From positions 1-64,000 of the forward strand of contig OMXZ01000002.1 of assembly GCA_900315165.1 (NCBI GenBank): a stretch of 64,000 bases of DNA. Reading direction: 5' to 3'. Source of the stretch: an uncultured Actinomycetes bacterium. Its GTDB lineage: Bacteria; Actinomycetota; Coriobacteriia; Coriobacteriales; Atopobiaceae. Under the pieces are notes generated by a model. It made no database searches. It was given only the letters and a program-made list of their open reading frames with translations, and was not told where the DNA came from. Positions 19,159-26,671 of this stretch are shown here, piece by piece. Both the position numbers and the translations under genes were made by a program. The number at the start of each line of letters is the position of its first letter. Position 1 is the first letter of the stretch.

Positions 19159-20598
19159 ATGGCGGAAGAAATCCAAGAGGAATGCGGCGTCTTCGGCATC
19201 TGGGCCCCGGGCCGCGACGTGGCCCGTCTCACCTATTATGCCCTGCGTGCCCTGCAGCACCGCGGCCAGGAATCCGCCGGCATCGCCGTCGGCGACGGCC
19301 AGGAGGTGCTCGCCCGCAAGGACCTGGGCCTCGTGAGCCAGGTCTTCTCCGACGCCGACCTGTCGGCTCTGCCGGGCCGCGTGGCCATCGGGCACGTGCG
19401 CTACGGTACCTCGGGCGCCAAGAGCTGGGAGGCCGCCCAGCCCCATCTCTCCGCGATCGACAGCACGGCCATAGCCCTTGCCCACAACGGCACCCTCGTC
19501 AACTCCGACCGCCTGCGCGAGCGTCTCGCTGAGGTGGGGGAGCCCTTCTACTCCAATACCGATTCCGAGGTCGCCGCCAAGCTGATCGGCTACTACACCA
19601 GGCAGTCGCGCCGCCTGCGCGACGGCATCGCCCGCGCCATGGAGGAGATCGAGGGCGGCTACGCGATGGCCCTTCTGCGCGAGAACGCCCTCTACGCCTT
19701 CCGCGACCCCAACGGCATCCGTCCCCTCATGCTGGGCAAGCTGGGCCCGGACGACGGTCCCGACTGGGTCGTCGCGAGCGAGACCTGCGCCTTCGACATC
19801 ATCGGCGCCCGCTTCGTGCGCGAGGTGGAGCCGGGCGAGATCATCCGCATCTCGGAAGACGGCATCAGCAGCATGCGCGGCCTGCAGCCCCGGATGTGCG
19901 CCAACTGCATCTTTGAGGACGTGTACTTCTCGCGCCCCGACTCCGTCAAGGACGGCAAGTCCTTCTATTCCGTGCGCTTCGCGTCCGGCCGGCGCCTGGC
20001 CCAGGAGGCCCCCTGCGACGTCGACCTCGTGATCGACGTGCCCGACTCGGGCCGTCCCGCCGCCGAGGGATTTGCCCAGGAGCTGGGCGTACCCTACGGC
20101 GAGGGCTTCGTCAAGAACCGCTATGTGGCGCGCACCTTCATCCAGCCCACCCAGGAGCTCCGCCAGATGGGCGTCCGCCTCAAGCTGAACCCTCTTCCCG
20201 ACCACATCGCGGGCAAGCGCGTCTGCATGGTGGACGACTCCATTGTGCGCGGCACGACGTCCAAGCAGATCGTCCAGATGCTGCGCGACGCCGGGGCCGT
20301 GGAGGTCCATGTGCGCTCGGCCTCGCCCAAGGTGGTCTGGCCCTGCTTCTACGGCATCGACACAGGCGTCCAGGACCAGCTCATCGCCGCGCACAAGGAC
20401 GTGGACGAGATCTGCGACTACATCGGCGCCGACTCGCTGGCGTATCTGTCCGTGGAGGGGCTCGTGGCGAGCGCGCCTGAGACCGGCTACTGCACGGCCT
20501 GCTTCACGGGCCGCTATCCGGTCAAGATCCCGGAGGATTTCGCGCGCGAGAAGTTCCTGCCCGGCTACAAGCCCATAGCAACGGACGTCACCGCGTAA
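19159..20598 (+). CDS. purF: Amidophosphoribosyltransferase PurF
   Basis: First committed step of purine synthesis: PRPP plus glutamine gives phosphoribosylamine. At 479 residues it has the Ntn-hydrolase glutaminase domain, with Cys9 (EECGVFGI) exposed after propeptide removal, and the phosphoribosyltransferase motif VDDSIVRGTTSKQIV near 358-372. The cysteines typical of the 4Fe-4S Bacillus-type enzyme also appear (PRMCANCIF, WPCFYGIDTG, YCTACF). No other pur gene adjoins it. The 235-bp divergent gap with gltB contains ACGTGTACGTAACGT (19077-19091), a possible operator, and TAGAAT (19118-19123) as a candidate -10. Confidence 0.97.
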   Translation: MAEEIQEECGVFGIWAPGRDVARLTYYALRALQHRGQESAGIAVGDGQEVLARKDLGLVSQVFSDADLSALPGRVAIGHVRYGTSGAKSWEAAQPHLSAIDSTAIALAHNGTLVNSDRLRERLAEVGEPFYSNTDSEVAAKLIGYYTRQSRRLRDGIARAMEEIEGGYAMALLRENALYAFRDPNGIRPLMLGKLGPDDGPDWVVASETCAFDIIGARFVREVEPGEIIRISEDGISSMRGLQPRMCANCIFEDVYFSRPDSVKDGKSFYSVRFASGRRLAQEAPCDVDLVIDVPDSGRPAAEGFAQELGVPYGEGFVKNRYVARTFIQPTQELRQMGVRLKLNPLPDHIAGKRVCMVDDSIVRGTTSKQIVQMLRDAGAVEVHVRSASPKVVWPCFYGIDTGVQDQLIAAHKDVDEICDYIGADSLAYLSVEGLVASAPETGYCTACFTGRYPVKIPEDFAREKFLPGYKPIATDVTA

Positions 20599-20670
20599 CA
20601 CAGTCTCCACCAGCGCTTCTATCCCGATTCGTCTGTCTTCGCTTCTCCAAACGTTGCACGACCCGAAGCA

Positions 20671-20701
20671 TTCGCGAAACAAACTCATCCAGTTTCGCGA
20701 A
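20671..20701. promoter_or_regulatory. Inverted-repeat operator candidate upstream of the aminotransferase
   Basis: TTCGCGAAAC (20671-20680) and GTTTCGCGAA (20692-20701) form a perfect 10-bp inverted repeat with an 11-bp spacer. Each arm also contains the palindrome TTCGCGAA. A TAGCAT -10-like hexamer lies at 20714-20719, so the right arm overlaps where the -35 would be. This is a good geometry for a repressor of the aminotransferase pair. Confidence 0.6.
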
Positions 20702-20741
20702 ACACAAGGCACCTAGCATCGTTGCCGACAACAAAACAGTG

Positions 20742-21926
20742 ATGTACGAGTTCGGCGCCGGCAAGTCGGCGATACGCGTGCTCTTCGAGAAAAGCATGGC
20801 GCTCCAGCAGCAGGGCGTGACCGATATCTGGGACTTCTCGATCGGTGACCCCTATGTGCCCGCGCCCGACGAGGTGCAGGAGGCCATCGAGGACACGATG
20901 GCGACCATGACGTCGCACGAGATCCACGGCTATACGGCCAACAACGGCCTGCCCAGCGTGCGCCGCGCGATCGCGCGCAACCTCAATAAGAGGTTCGGCC
21001 ACGAGAGCCGCCGCTACGACGAGGACGACCTGATTCTCACCGCCGGCGCGGCGGGCGCCCTCTCCGCGACCATCGCGACCATCACCAACGCGGGCGAGGA
21101 TGTGATCGTGCTCGCGCCGTATTTCCCCGAGTACCGCATGTACATCCAGGCCTGGCACTGCCACTGCGTCGCGGTAGATACCCAGCCCGTGACCTTCCAG
21201 CCCGACGTCGAGGCGATCGAGCGGGCCATCTGCCCCACGACCCGCGCGGTGATCATCGACACGCCCAACAACCCGACCGGCGCCGTCTACACGCCCGAGG
21301 TGCTCGAGGAGCTCGCCGACATGCTCCGCCAGAAGGAGAAGGAGCTCGACCGCACCATCTACCTGATCTCGGACGAGCCCTATCGCGAGATCGTCTACGA
21401 CGGCCACGAGAACCCCTGGGTGCCCGACTTCTACGAGGATACGATCGTCTGCTACAGCTACTCCAAGTCGCTGTCGCTGCCGGGCGAGCGCGCGGGCTAC
21501 ATCCTGGTGCCGCCCAGCGTCACCAACCACGACCGCCTTTACGACGGCCTGCTCGGCGCCCAGCGCGCCATCAACACGATCATGGGCAGCCTGGTCCAGC
21601 GCGTGATCGAGCGTTGCGCCGACATCCCGGCGCCGATCGAGGAGTACCGCCGCAAGCGCCACATCATCTACCACGGCCTGACCGACATCGGCTACGACGT
21701 CGTGCGGCCGGACGGCGCCTTTTACCTGTGGATACGCGCCCTCGAGCAGGACGAGCAGGCCTTCTCGGACCGGGCCTTCGAGCACGGCCTTCTGCTTGTG
21801 CCGTCCGATGACTTCGGGAGCGACTCCTACGTCCGCCTGTCCTACTGCTGCGAGGACGAGACGCTTTCTTCCTCGCTACCCGCCTTCCAGGCGCTCTGGG
21901 ACGACTACGGCGGATACCGCTGGTAA
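20742..21926 (+). CDS. PLP-dependent class I/II aminotransferase
   Basis: A 394-residue fold-type I aminotransferase. It has FSIGDPYVPAPDEV near the N-terminus, the NNPTGAVYTPE motif, ISDEPYREIVYD (Asp and Tyr contacts to PLP) and YSYSKSLSLPGERAGYI carrying the Schiff-base lysine. The C-terminal Arg lies in SYVRLSYC. Substrate is uncertain; aspartate- or aromatic-type is likely. The start may be ATG 20742 or the adjacent GTG 20739. Neither has a Shine-Dalgarno (upstream AACAAAACA), and the leader from the candidate promoter is only about 16 nt. The class III aminotransferase follows 34 bp downstream. Confidence 0.86.
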   Translation: MYEFGAGKSAIRVLFEKSMALQQQGVTDIWDFSIGDPYVPAPDEVQEAIEDTMATMTSHEIHGYTANNGLPSVRRAIARNLNKRFGHESRRYDEDDLILTAGAAGALSATIATITNAGEDVIVLAPYFPEYRMYIQAWHCHCVAVDTQPVTFQPDVEAIERAICPTTRAVIIDTPNNPTGAVYTPEVLEELADMLRQKEKELDRTIYLISDEPYREIVYDGHENPWVPDFYEDTIVCYSYSKSLSLPGERAGYILVPPSVTNHDRLYDGLLGAQRAINTIMGSLVQRVIERCADIPAPIEEYRRKRHIIYHGLTDIGYDVVRPDGAFYLWIRALEQDEQAFSDRAFEHGLLLVPSDDFGSDSYVRLSYCCEDETLSSSLPAFQALWDDYGGYRW

Positions 21927-21960
21927 GTGATCTGTTGTGCATGCGACAAAGGAGGATCGT

Positions 21961-23244
21961 ATGACAATGAAGTTCGAGGACTACAAGAAGTACCTGAGCC
22001 CCGCCTTGGCCAAGTCCACCGACCTGGTGATCGACCACGGCGAAGGCGCCTACATGTGGGACGTCAACGGCGACAAGTACCTCGACTTCGTCTCGGGCAT
22101 CGCGGTCAACGCCCTGGGCCATGGCAACAAAGCCGTCCAGGACGCCATCAAGGAGCAAGTGGACAAGCTGATTAACGGCTCCTTCAACATGGTCAACTTC
22201 CCGACCACCCTGCGTCTGGCCGAGCGCATCGCCGAAATCGCCCCGGGCGAGCTGGGCTGCACCCTTTTCGCCAACGGCGGCGCCGAGGCCACCGACGCCT
22301 CGCTCAAACTGGTGCGCGCCTACACCAAGCGTCCCTGCATCATCGCCTTCACGGGCTCCTTCCACGGCCGCACCATGGGCGCCATGAGCGTCACGGGCTC
22401 CAACTCCAAATACCGCCACACCTACCAGCCCGGCGTGCCCGGCATCTACTTCGCCCCCTATCCCCAGAAGGACCTGTGCCCGGCGGGATTCGACGAGGAG
22501 CAGCGCTCGGCCTACTGCCTGGGCGAAATCGACAAGCTCTTCTCCTATCTGGTCGCGCCCGACGAGGTGGCCGGTATCATCATGGAGCCCGTCCAGGGCG
22601 AGGGCGGCTACTTCGTGCCTCCCAAGTCCTTCGTCGAGGGCGTCCGCGAGCGCTGCGACAAGTACGGGATCCTCCTCATCTTCGACGAGATTCAGTCCGG
22701 CTGGGGCCGCACGGGCAAAATGTTCGCGAGCGAGAACTTCGGCGTCGTGCCCGACGTCATGAACTGCGGCAAGGCCATCGCTGGCGGCATGCCCATGAGC
22801 GCCACCATCTCCACCGAGGAGATCATGAGCAAGTGGCTGCCCGGCATGCACGGCGGCACCTTCGGCGGCAACCCGGTGTGCGCCGCCGCGGCCAACGCGG
22901 TGCTCGATGAGTTCGAGCGCCAGCACATCCTGGAAAACGTTAACGCCATGGGCGACTACCTGGGCGGCAAGCTCGTGGAGATGCAGGCCAAGCACCCCGT
23001 GGTGGGTGACGCCCGCGGCATCGGCCTCATGCGCGCCATCGAGTTCGACCACGAGGACGGCACGCCCGCCCCGGAGCTCTGGACTGCGGTCAAGGCCAAG
23101 GCCCTGGAGCACCACATGATCACCCTCAACTGCGGCGTCCATGGCAACGGCATGCGCTTTGCCACACCCTTGAACGTCACGGCGGACGTGATCGACGAGG
23201 GCATCGGCATCCTCGAGCAATCGATGGACGAGCTCGGACTCTGA
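21961..23244 (+). CDS. Class III aminotransferase (4-aminobutyrate/acetylornithine type)
   Basis: A 427-residue PLP enzyme of the omega-aminotransferase group. Visible motifs are GNKAVQDAI, FANGGAEATDASLKLVRAYT, FTGSFHGRTMGAMSVTGS, IIMEPVQGEGGYFVPP, IFDEIQSGWGRTG (the Asp contacting PLP nitrogen) and NCGKAIAGGMPMSA with the Schiff-base lysine. The sequence is closer to GABA/diamine aminotransferases (GabT/PuuE-like) than to ArgD, and no arginine gene is nearby. AAAGGAGG sits 5 nt before the ATG at 21961, making this start clear against the in-frame ATG at 21937. It is probably co-transcribed with the preceding aminotransferase. Confidence 0.88.
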   Translation: MTMKFEDYKKYLSPALAKSTDLVIDHGEGAYMWDVNGDKYLDFVSGIAVNALGHGNKAVQDAIKEQVDKLINGSFNMVNFPTTLRLAERIAEIAPGELGCTLFANGGAEATDASLKLVRAYTKRPCIIAFTGSFHGRTMGAMSVTGSNSKYRHTYQPGVPGIYFAPYPQKDLCPAGFDEEQRSAYCLGEIDKLFSYLVAPDEVAGIIMEPVQGEGGYFVPPKSFVEGVRERCDKYGILLIFDEIQSGWGRTGKMFASENFGVVPDVMNCGKAIAGGMPMSATISTEEIMSKWLPGMHGGTFGGNPVCAAAANAVLDEFERQHILENVNAMGDYLGGKLVEMQAKHPVVGDARGIGLMRAIEFDHEDGTPAPELWTAVKAKALEHHMITLNCGVHGNGMRFATPLNVTADVIDEGIGILEQSMDELGL

Positions 23245-23256
23245 CCCCTTCGACAT

Positions 23257-23297
23257 GGCGGCGCCCGGCCCACTCCCCATCGCTGCCGGGCGCCGCC
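23257..23297 (+). terminator. Strong hairpin after the aminotransferase pair
   Basis: GGCGGCGCCCGGC (23257-23269) and GCCGGGCGCCGCC (23285-23297) form a perfect 13-bp stem with a 15-nt loop, followed by the T-rich but not oligo-T TCCTTCCATTCT. It is a probable terminator or transcript-stabilising hairpin between the aminotransferase and the dehydrogenase gene. Confidence 0.65.
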
Positions 23298-23334
23298 TCC
23301 TTCCATTCTAGCCATCGCGTGAAAGAGGTTTCCC

Positions 23335-24312
23335 ATGCATAGAATCGGCTTCCTCTGCAGCGAACGCCCCCTCGACGGCGAGCGCGCCCTCCTTGCGGAG
23401 CGGGGCGTGACGGACGTCGAGCTTTTCGACGTCGAGCACGACGAGCATCGCGTGCCCCTGGCGGACTCGCTGGCGGGCGCCGAGGGGCTCGTGGTGGAGT
23501 GGGGCACGATACCGGCCTGGGTCTTCAAGGAGAACCCGCAGCTCAAATGCGTGTCCACCATGTCCATCGGCTACGACAACATCGACGTGGACGCCGCGAC
23601 CGAGTCCGGGGCCTTTGTGACCAACGTGCCCGGCTACTGCACCTACGACGTCGCCCTGCACACGCTCGCCCTGATCTGCGACCTCTACCGCAAGGTCACC
23701 TACCGCGACCGGCTCGTGCGCTCGGGCCGCTGGGACGATATGGCGGGCTACTCCGTCTGGCGTCCACGCGGCAAGACCGCGGGCCTCGTCTACTTCGGCT
23801 CGATCGCCCGCGCGCTCGTCCCCATGCTCCAGGGCATCGGCATGAACGTGATCGTCTATGCGCCCACCAAGGCCCGCGAGTTTATCGAGGGCTACGGGGC
23901 CAAGAAGGTCGAGTCGCTCGACGACCTCTTCGCGACTGCCGACGTGGTGAGCCTGCACTGCCCGCTGGTCGAGGAGACCACGGGCATCGTGAACGCCCGC
24001 ACCCTGGCCCTCATGAAGCCCACGGCCTTCCTCGTCAACACGGCGCGCGGCGGCTGCGTGGACGAGGAGGCACTGGCCCGGGCCCTCACAGACGGCACGA
24101 TCTCGGCGGCGGCCGTCGACGTGATCGCCGACGAGGCGCGCTGCCGCTCGCCCCTGATCGGCCTGGAGAACTGCGTGGTCACCCCGCACGCTGCCTACCT
24201 TTCCGAGGACTCGTATGCGGAGCTGCGCCAGAGGGCCTTCCTGAACTGCCTATCGGCCGTGCAGGGGGAGACCCCGATCGATCGGGTCAACGGCCCTCTG
24301 GAGTGGGTGTGA
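23335..24312 (+). CDS. D-isomer-specific 2-hydroxyacid dehydrogenase family protein
   Basis: A 325-residue NAD-dependent oxidoreductase with the family's two-domain layout. The N-terminal substrate part holds STMSIGYDNIDVDAA. The Rossmann domain holds the catalytic Arg (NTARGGCVDEEAL), Glu (VIADEARC) and His (TPHAAYLSE). The dinucleotide loop is unusual: TAGLVYFGSIARAL replaces the canonical GxGxxG, so the first two glycines are not obvious. Substrate is unknown; members reduce phosphoglycerate, lactate, glyoxylate or branched 2-oxo acids. It lies between the aminotransferase pair and glnN, consistent with 2-oxo-acid metabolism. Confidence 0.85.
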   Translation: MHRIGFLCSERPLDGERALLAERGVTDVELFDVEHDEHRVPLADSLAGAEGLVVEWGTIPAWVFKENPQLKCVSTMSIGYDNIDVDAATESGAFVTNVPGYCTYDVALHTLALICDLYRKVTYRDRLVRSGRWDDMAGYSVWRPRGKTAGLVYFGSIARALVPMLQGIGMNVIVYAPTKAREFIEGYGAKKVESLDDLFATADVVSLHCPLVEETTGIVNARTLALMKPTAFLVNTARGGCVDEEALARALTDGTISAAAVDVIADEARCRSPLIGLENCVVTPHAAYLSEDSYAELRQRAFLNCLSAVQGETPIDRVNGPLEWV

Positions 24313-24342
24313 GTTTCGGTTTTTTATGGGTGCAATGTTTCA

Positions 24343-24371
24343 TTCACCCAGCGGCAACACAAGGCTAGTAT
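24343..24371 (+). promoter_or_regulatory. Candidate promoter of glnN
   Basis: TTCACC (24343-24348) and TAGTAT (24366-24371) are separated by 17 bp in the 96-bp gap before glnN. The -10 is good and the -35 weak. The ATG lies about 32 bp beyond the expected start site. Confidence 0.42.
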
Positions 24372-24408
24372 CAATAACTTGGGTTCGGAAAAACAGAGAG
24401 GGGTACGC

Positions 24409-26499
24409 ATGAGCACCGACAAAGTGTCGCAGGAGTACGGCAGTCTGCTCTTTACCGACGCAGACATGCAGGAGCGCCTGCCCAAGCCGACCTACAAAGA
24501 ATTGATGAAGGTCATCAAGGACGGCGAGCCGCTCGACATCGACATTGCCAACGAGGTGGCCCACGCCATGAAGGACTGGGCGCTCGAGCACGGCGCCACC
24601 CACTTCACGCACTGGTTCCAGCCGCTCACGGGCATCACGTCCGAGAAGCACGACAGCTTCATCAACCCGCGCGAGGACGGCACCGTCCTCATGAATTTCT
24701 CCGGCAAGGAGCTGGTCCAGGGCGAGCCCGACGCGTCGAGCTTCCCCTCCGGCGGTCTGCGCGCCACCTTCGAGGCCCGCGGCTACACCGTCTGGGATCC
24801 CATGAGTCCCGCCTTCATCAAGGACGAGGTCCTCTGCATCCCCACCGCCTTCATCTCCTACACCGGCGAGGCGCTGGACAAGAAGACTCCGCTGCTGCGC
24901 TCCGAGGTCGCCCTCGAGCGCCAGGCCAAGCGCGTCCTTAAGCTCTTCGGCCACGAGCCGCACCGCGTGATCACCACCTGCGGCCCCGAGCAGGAGTACT
25001 TCCTCATCAAGGAGGAGGACTACGCCGCCCGTCCCGACCTGGTGCTGACCGGCCGCACCCTCTTCGGCGCCGCTCCCGCCAAGGGCCAGGAGCTTGAGGA
25101 GCACTACTTCGGCGCGATCCGCCCGACCGTCAACGCCTTCATGAAGGAGGTCGACGACGAGCTCTGGAAGCTGGGCATCCCCGCCAAGACCAAGCACAAC
25201 GAGGTTGCCCCCTCCCAGCATGAGCTCGCCCCGATCTTCGAGCAGGGCTCGCTTGCGGTCGACGATAACCTGCTCACGATGGAGAAGCTCAAGCTCCTCG
25301 CGACCCACCACGGCCTGGCCTGCCTGCAGCACGAGAAGCCCTTCGAGTATGTGAACGGCTCCGGCAAGCATGACAACTGGTCGCTGTCCGCCGACGACAA
25401 GAACCTGCTCGAGCCGGGCGACAAGCCCGAGGAGAACCTGCAGTTCCTCGTCTTCCTGTCTTTCCTGGTCGCCGCCGTCGACGAGCACGCCGATCTGCTG
25501 CGCGCTAGCGTGGCCTCCGCGGGCAACGATCACCGTCTCGGTGCCAACGAGGCGCCCCCCGCGGTTATCTCTGTCTTCTTGGGCGACGAGCTCTCGCCGG
25601 TCGTCGACGCCCTCATCAACGATCGCTCCGTGCACACCGCCGGCCGCGACGAGATGGACCTGGGCGTCCCCGCGCTGCCCAACATCTTCCGCGACAACAC
25701 GGACCGCAACCGCACTTCGCCCTTCGCCTTCACGGGCAACAAATTTGAGTTCCGCATGTGCGGCAGCCAGCAGAACCTGTCCGACCCCAACGTCATCCTC
25801 AACACCGCCGTCGCCGAGCAGTGCGACCGCTTCGCCAACGACCTCGAGCGCGTCCCGGAGGACAAGTTTGTCGAGCACGCCCTGGCCTGGGTCAAGAAGA
25901 CCTTCCGCGAGCACCAGCGCGTGATCTTCGAGGGCAACGGCTATGCCGACGACTGGATGGACGAGGCGGCCAAGCGCGGCCTACCCAACCTAACTTCGAC
26001 CGCCGATGCGCTGCCGAGCCTGGTCAAGCCGGAGAACATCTCCTTCTTCTCCCGCTACAGCGTCCTGTCTGAGCCCGAGGTCCGCGCCCGCTATGTCGCC
26101 TCGGCCGAGCAGTATGCCAAGCTCATCAACATCGAGGCCAACACGATGGTCACGATGGCCCGCAAGATGTACCTGCCCGCGCTGACGCAGTATTCCGGCG
26201 ACGTGGCCACCGCCGTGGCCGCCAAGGCCGAGCTGGGCATCACGAGCCCTGCCGAGAAGGAGATCATCCAGACGGTCACCGACGGCATCACCAAGATCGC
26301 CGAGGCCACCAAGAAGCTCGAGGCCAGCAATAAGACGGCCCAGGGCATCGAGGATCCCGGCGAGCAGGATCACTTCTACCACGACGAGGTCCTGACCGCT
26401 ATGGCCGAGCTCCGTGAGGAGGTCGACGCCATGGAGGAGGTCTGCTCCGAGGACTACTGGCCCGTTCCGAGCTACAACTCCATGCTCTTCTGGGTGTAG
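24409..26499 (+). CDS. glnN: Type III glutamine synthetase
   Basis: A 696-residue GSIII, the long form found in Bacteroidetes, cyanobacteria and some Gram-positives, which makes glutamine from glutamate, ammonia and ATP. Recognisable blocks are [30 protein letters not shown], the GSIII signature [30 protein letters not shown] and [19 protein letters not shown] chose the ATG at 24409 because AGAGAGGGG lies just upstream; an in-frame ATG at 24379 has none. A strong terminator follows. With gltBD on the other side of purF it completes a GS-GOGAT pair within about 12 kb. Confidence 0.95.
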   Translation: MSTDKVSQEYGSLLFTDADMQERLPKPTYKELMKVIKDGEPLDIDIANEVAHAMKDWALEHGATHFTHWFQPLTGITSEKHDSFINPREDGTVLMNFSGKELVQGEPDASSFPSGGLRATFEARGYTVWDPMSPAFIKDEVLCIPTAFISYTGEALDKKTPLLRSEVALERQAKRVLKLFGHEPHRVITTCGPEQEYFLIKEEDYAARPDLVLTGRTLFGAAPAKGQELEEHYFGAIRPTVNAFMKEVDDELWKLGIPAKTKHNEVAPSQHELAPIFEQGSLAVDDNLLTMEKLKLLATHHGLACLQHEKPFEYVNGSGKHDNWSLSADDKNLLEPGDKPEENLQFLVFLSFLVAAVDEHADLLRASVASAGNDHRLGANEAPPAVISVFLGDELSPVVDALINDRSVHTAGRDEMDLGVPALPNIFRDNTDRNRTSPFAFTGNKFEFRMCGSQQNLSDPNVILNTAVAEQCDRFANDLERVPEDKFVEHALAWVKKTFREHQRVIFEGNGYADDWMDEAAKRGLPNLTSTADALPSLVKPENISFFSRYSVLSEPEVRARYVASAEQYAKLINIEANTMVTMARKMYLPALTQYSGDVATAVAAKAELGITSPAEKEIIQTVTDGITKIAEATKKLEASNKTAQGIEDPGEQDHFYHDEVLTAMAELREEVDAMEEVCSEDYWPVPSYNSMLFWV

Positions 26500-26540
26500 G
26501 CGCAGGTCGTTTGCCGTATGGCGCCCCCATAGCCAGACGA

Positions 26541-26571
26541 AGGCCGTCCCCGTCCGGGGGCGGCCTTTTTT
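26541..26571 (+). terminator. Rho-independent terminator of glnN
   Basis: GGCCGTCCCC and GGGGGCGGCC form a 10-bp stem (one G-U pair) with a GTCC loop at 26542-26565, followed by six T residues. It lies about 45 bp after the glnN stop. Confidence 0.92.
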
Positions 26572-26671
26572 CGTGCCCTGACTACGTCCGCATTATCGAT
26601 GCATCACATATCGCAAGCTGTCCGCCCGTGCCGCTAAAATGGGGATGACAGGCAAACGGATTGGAGATTTG

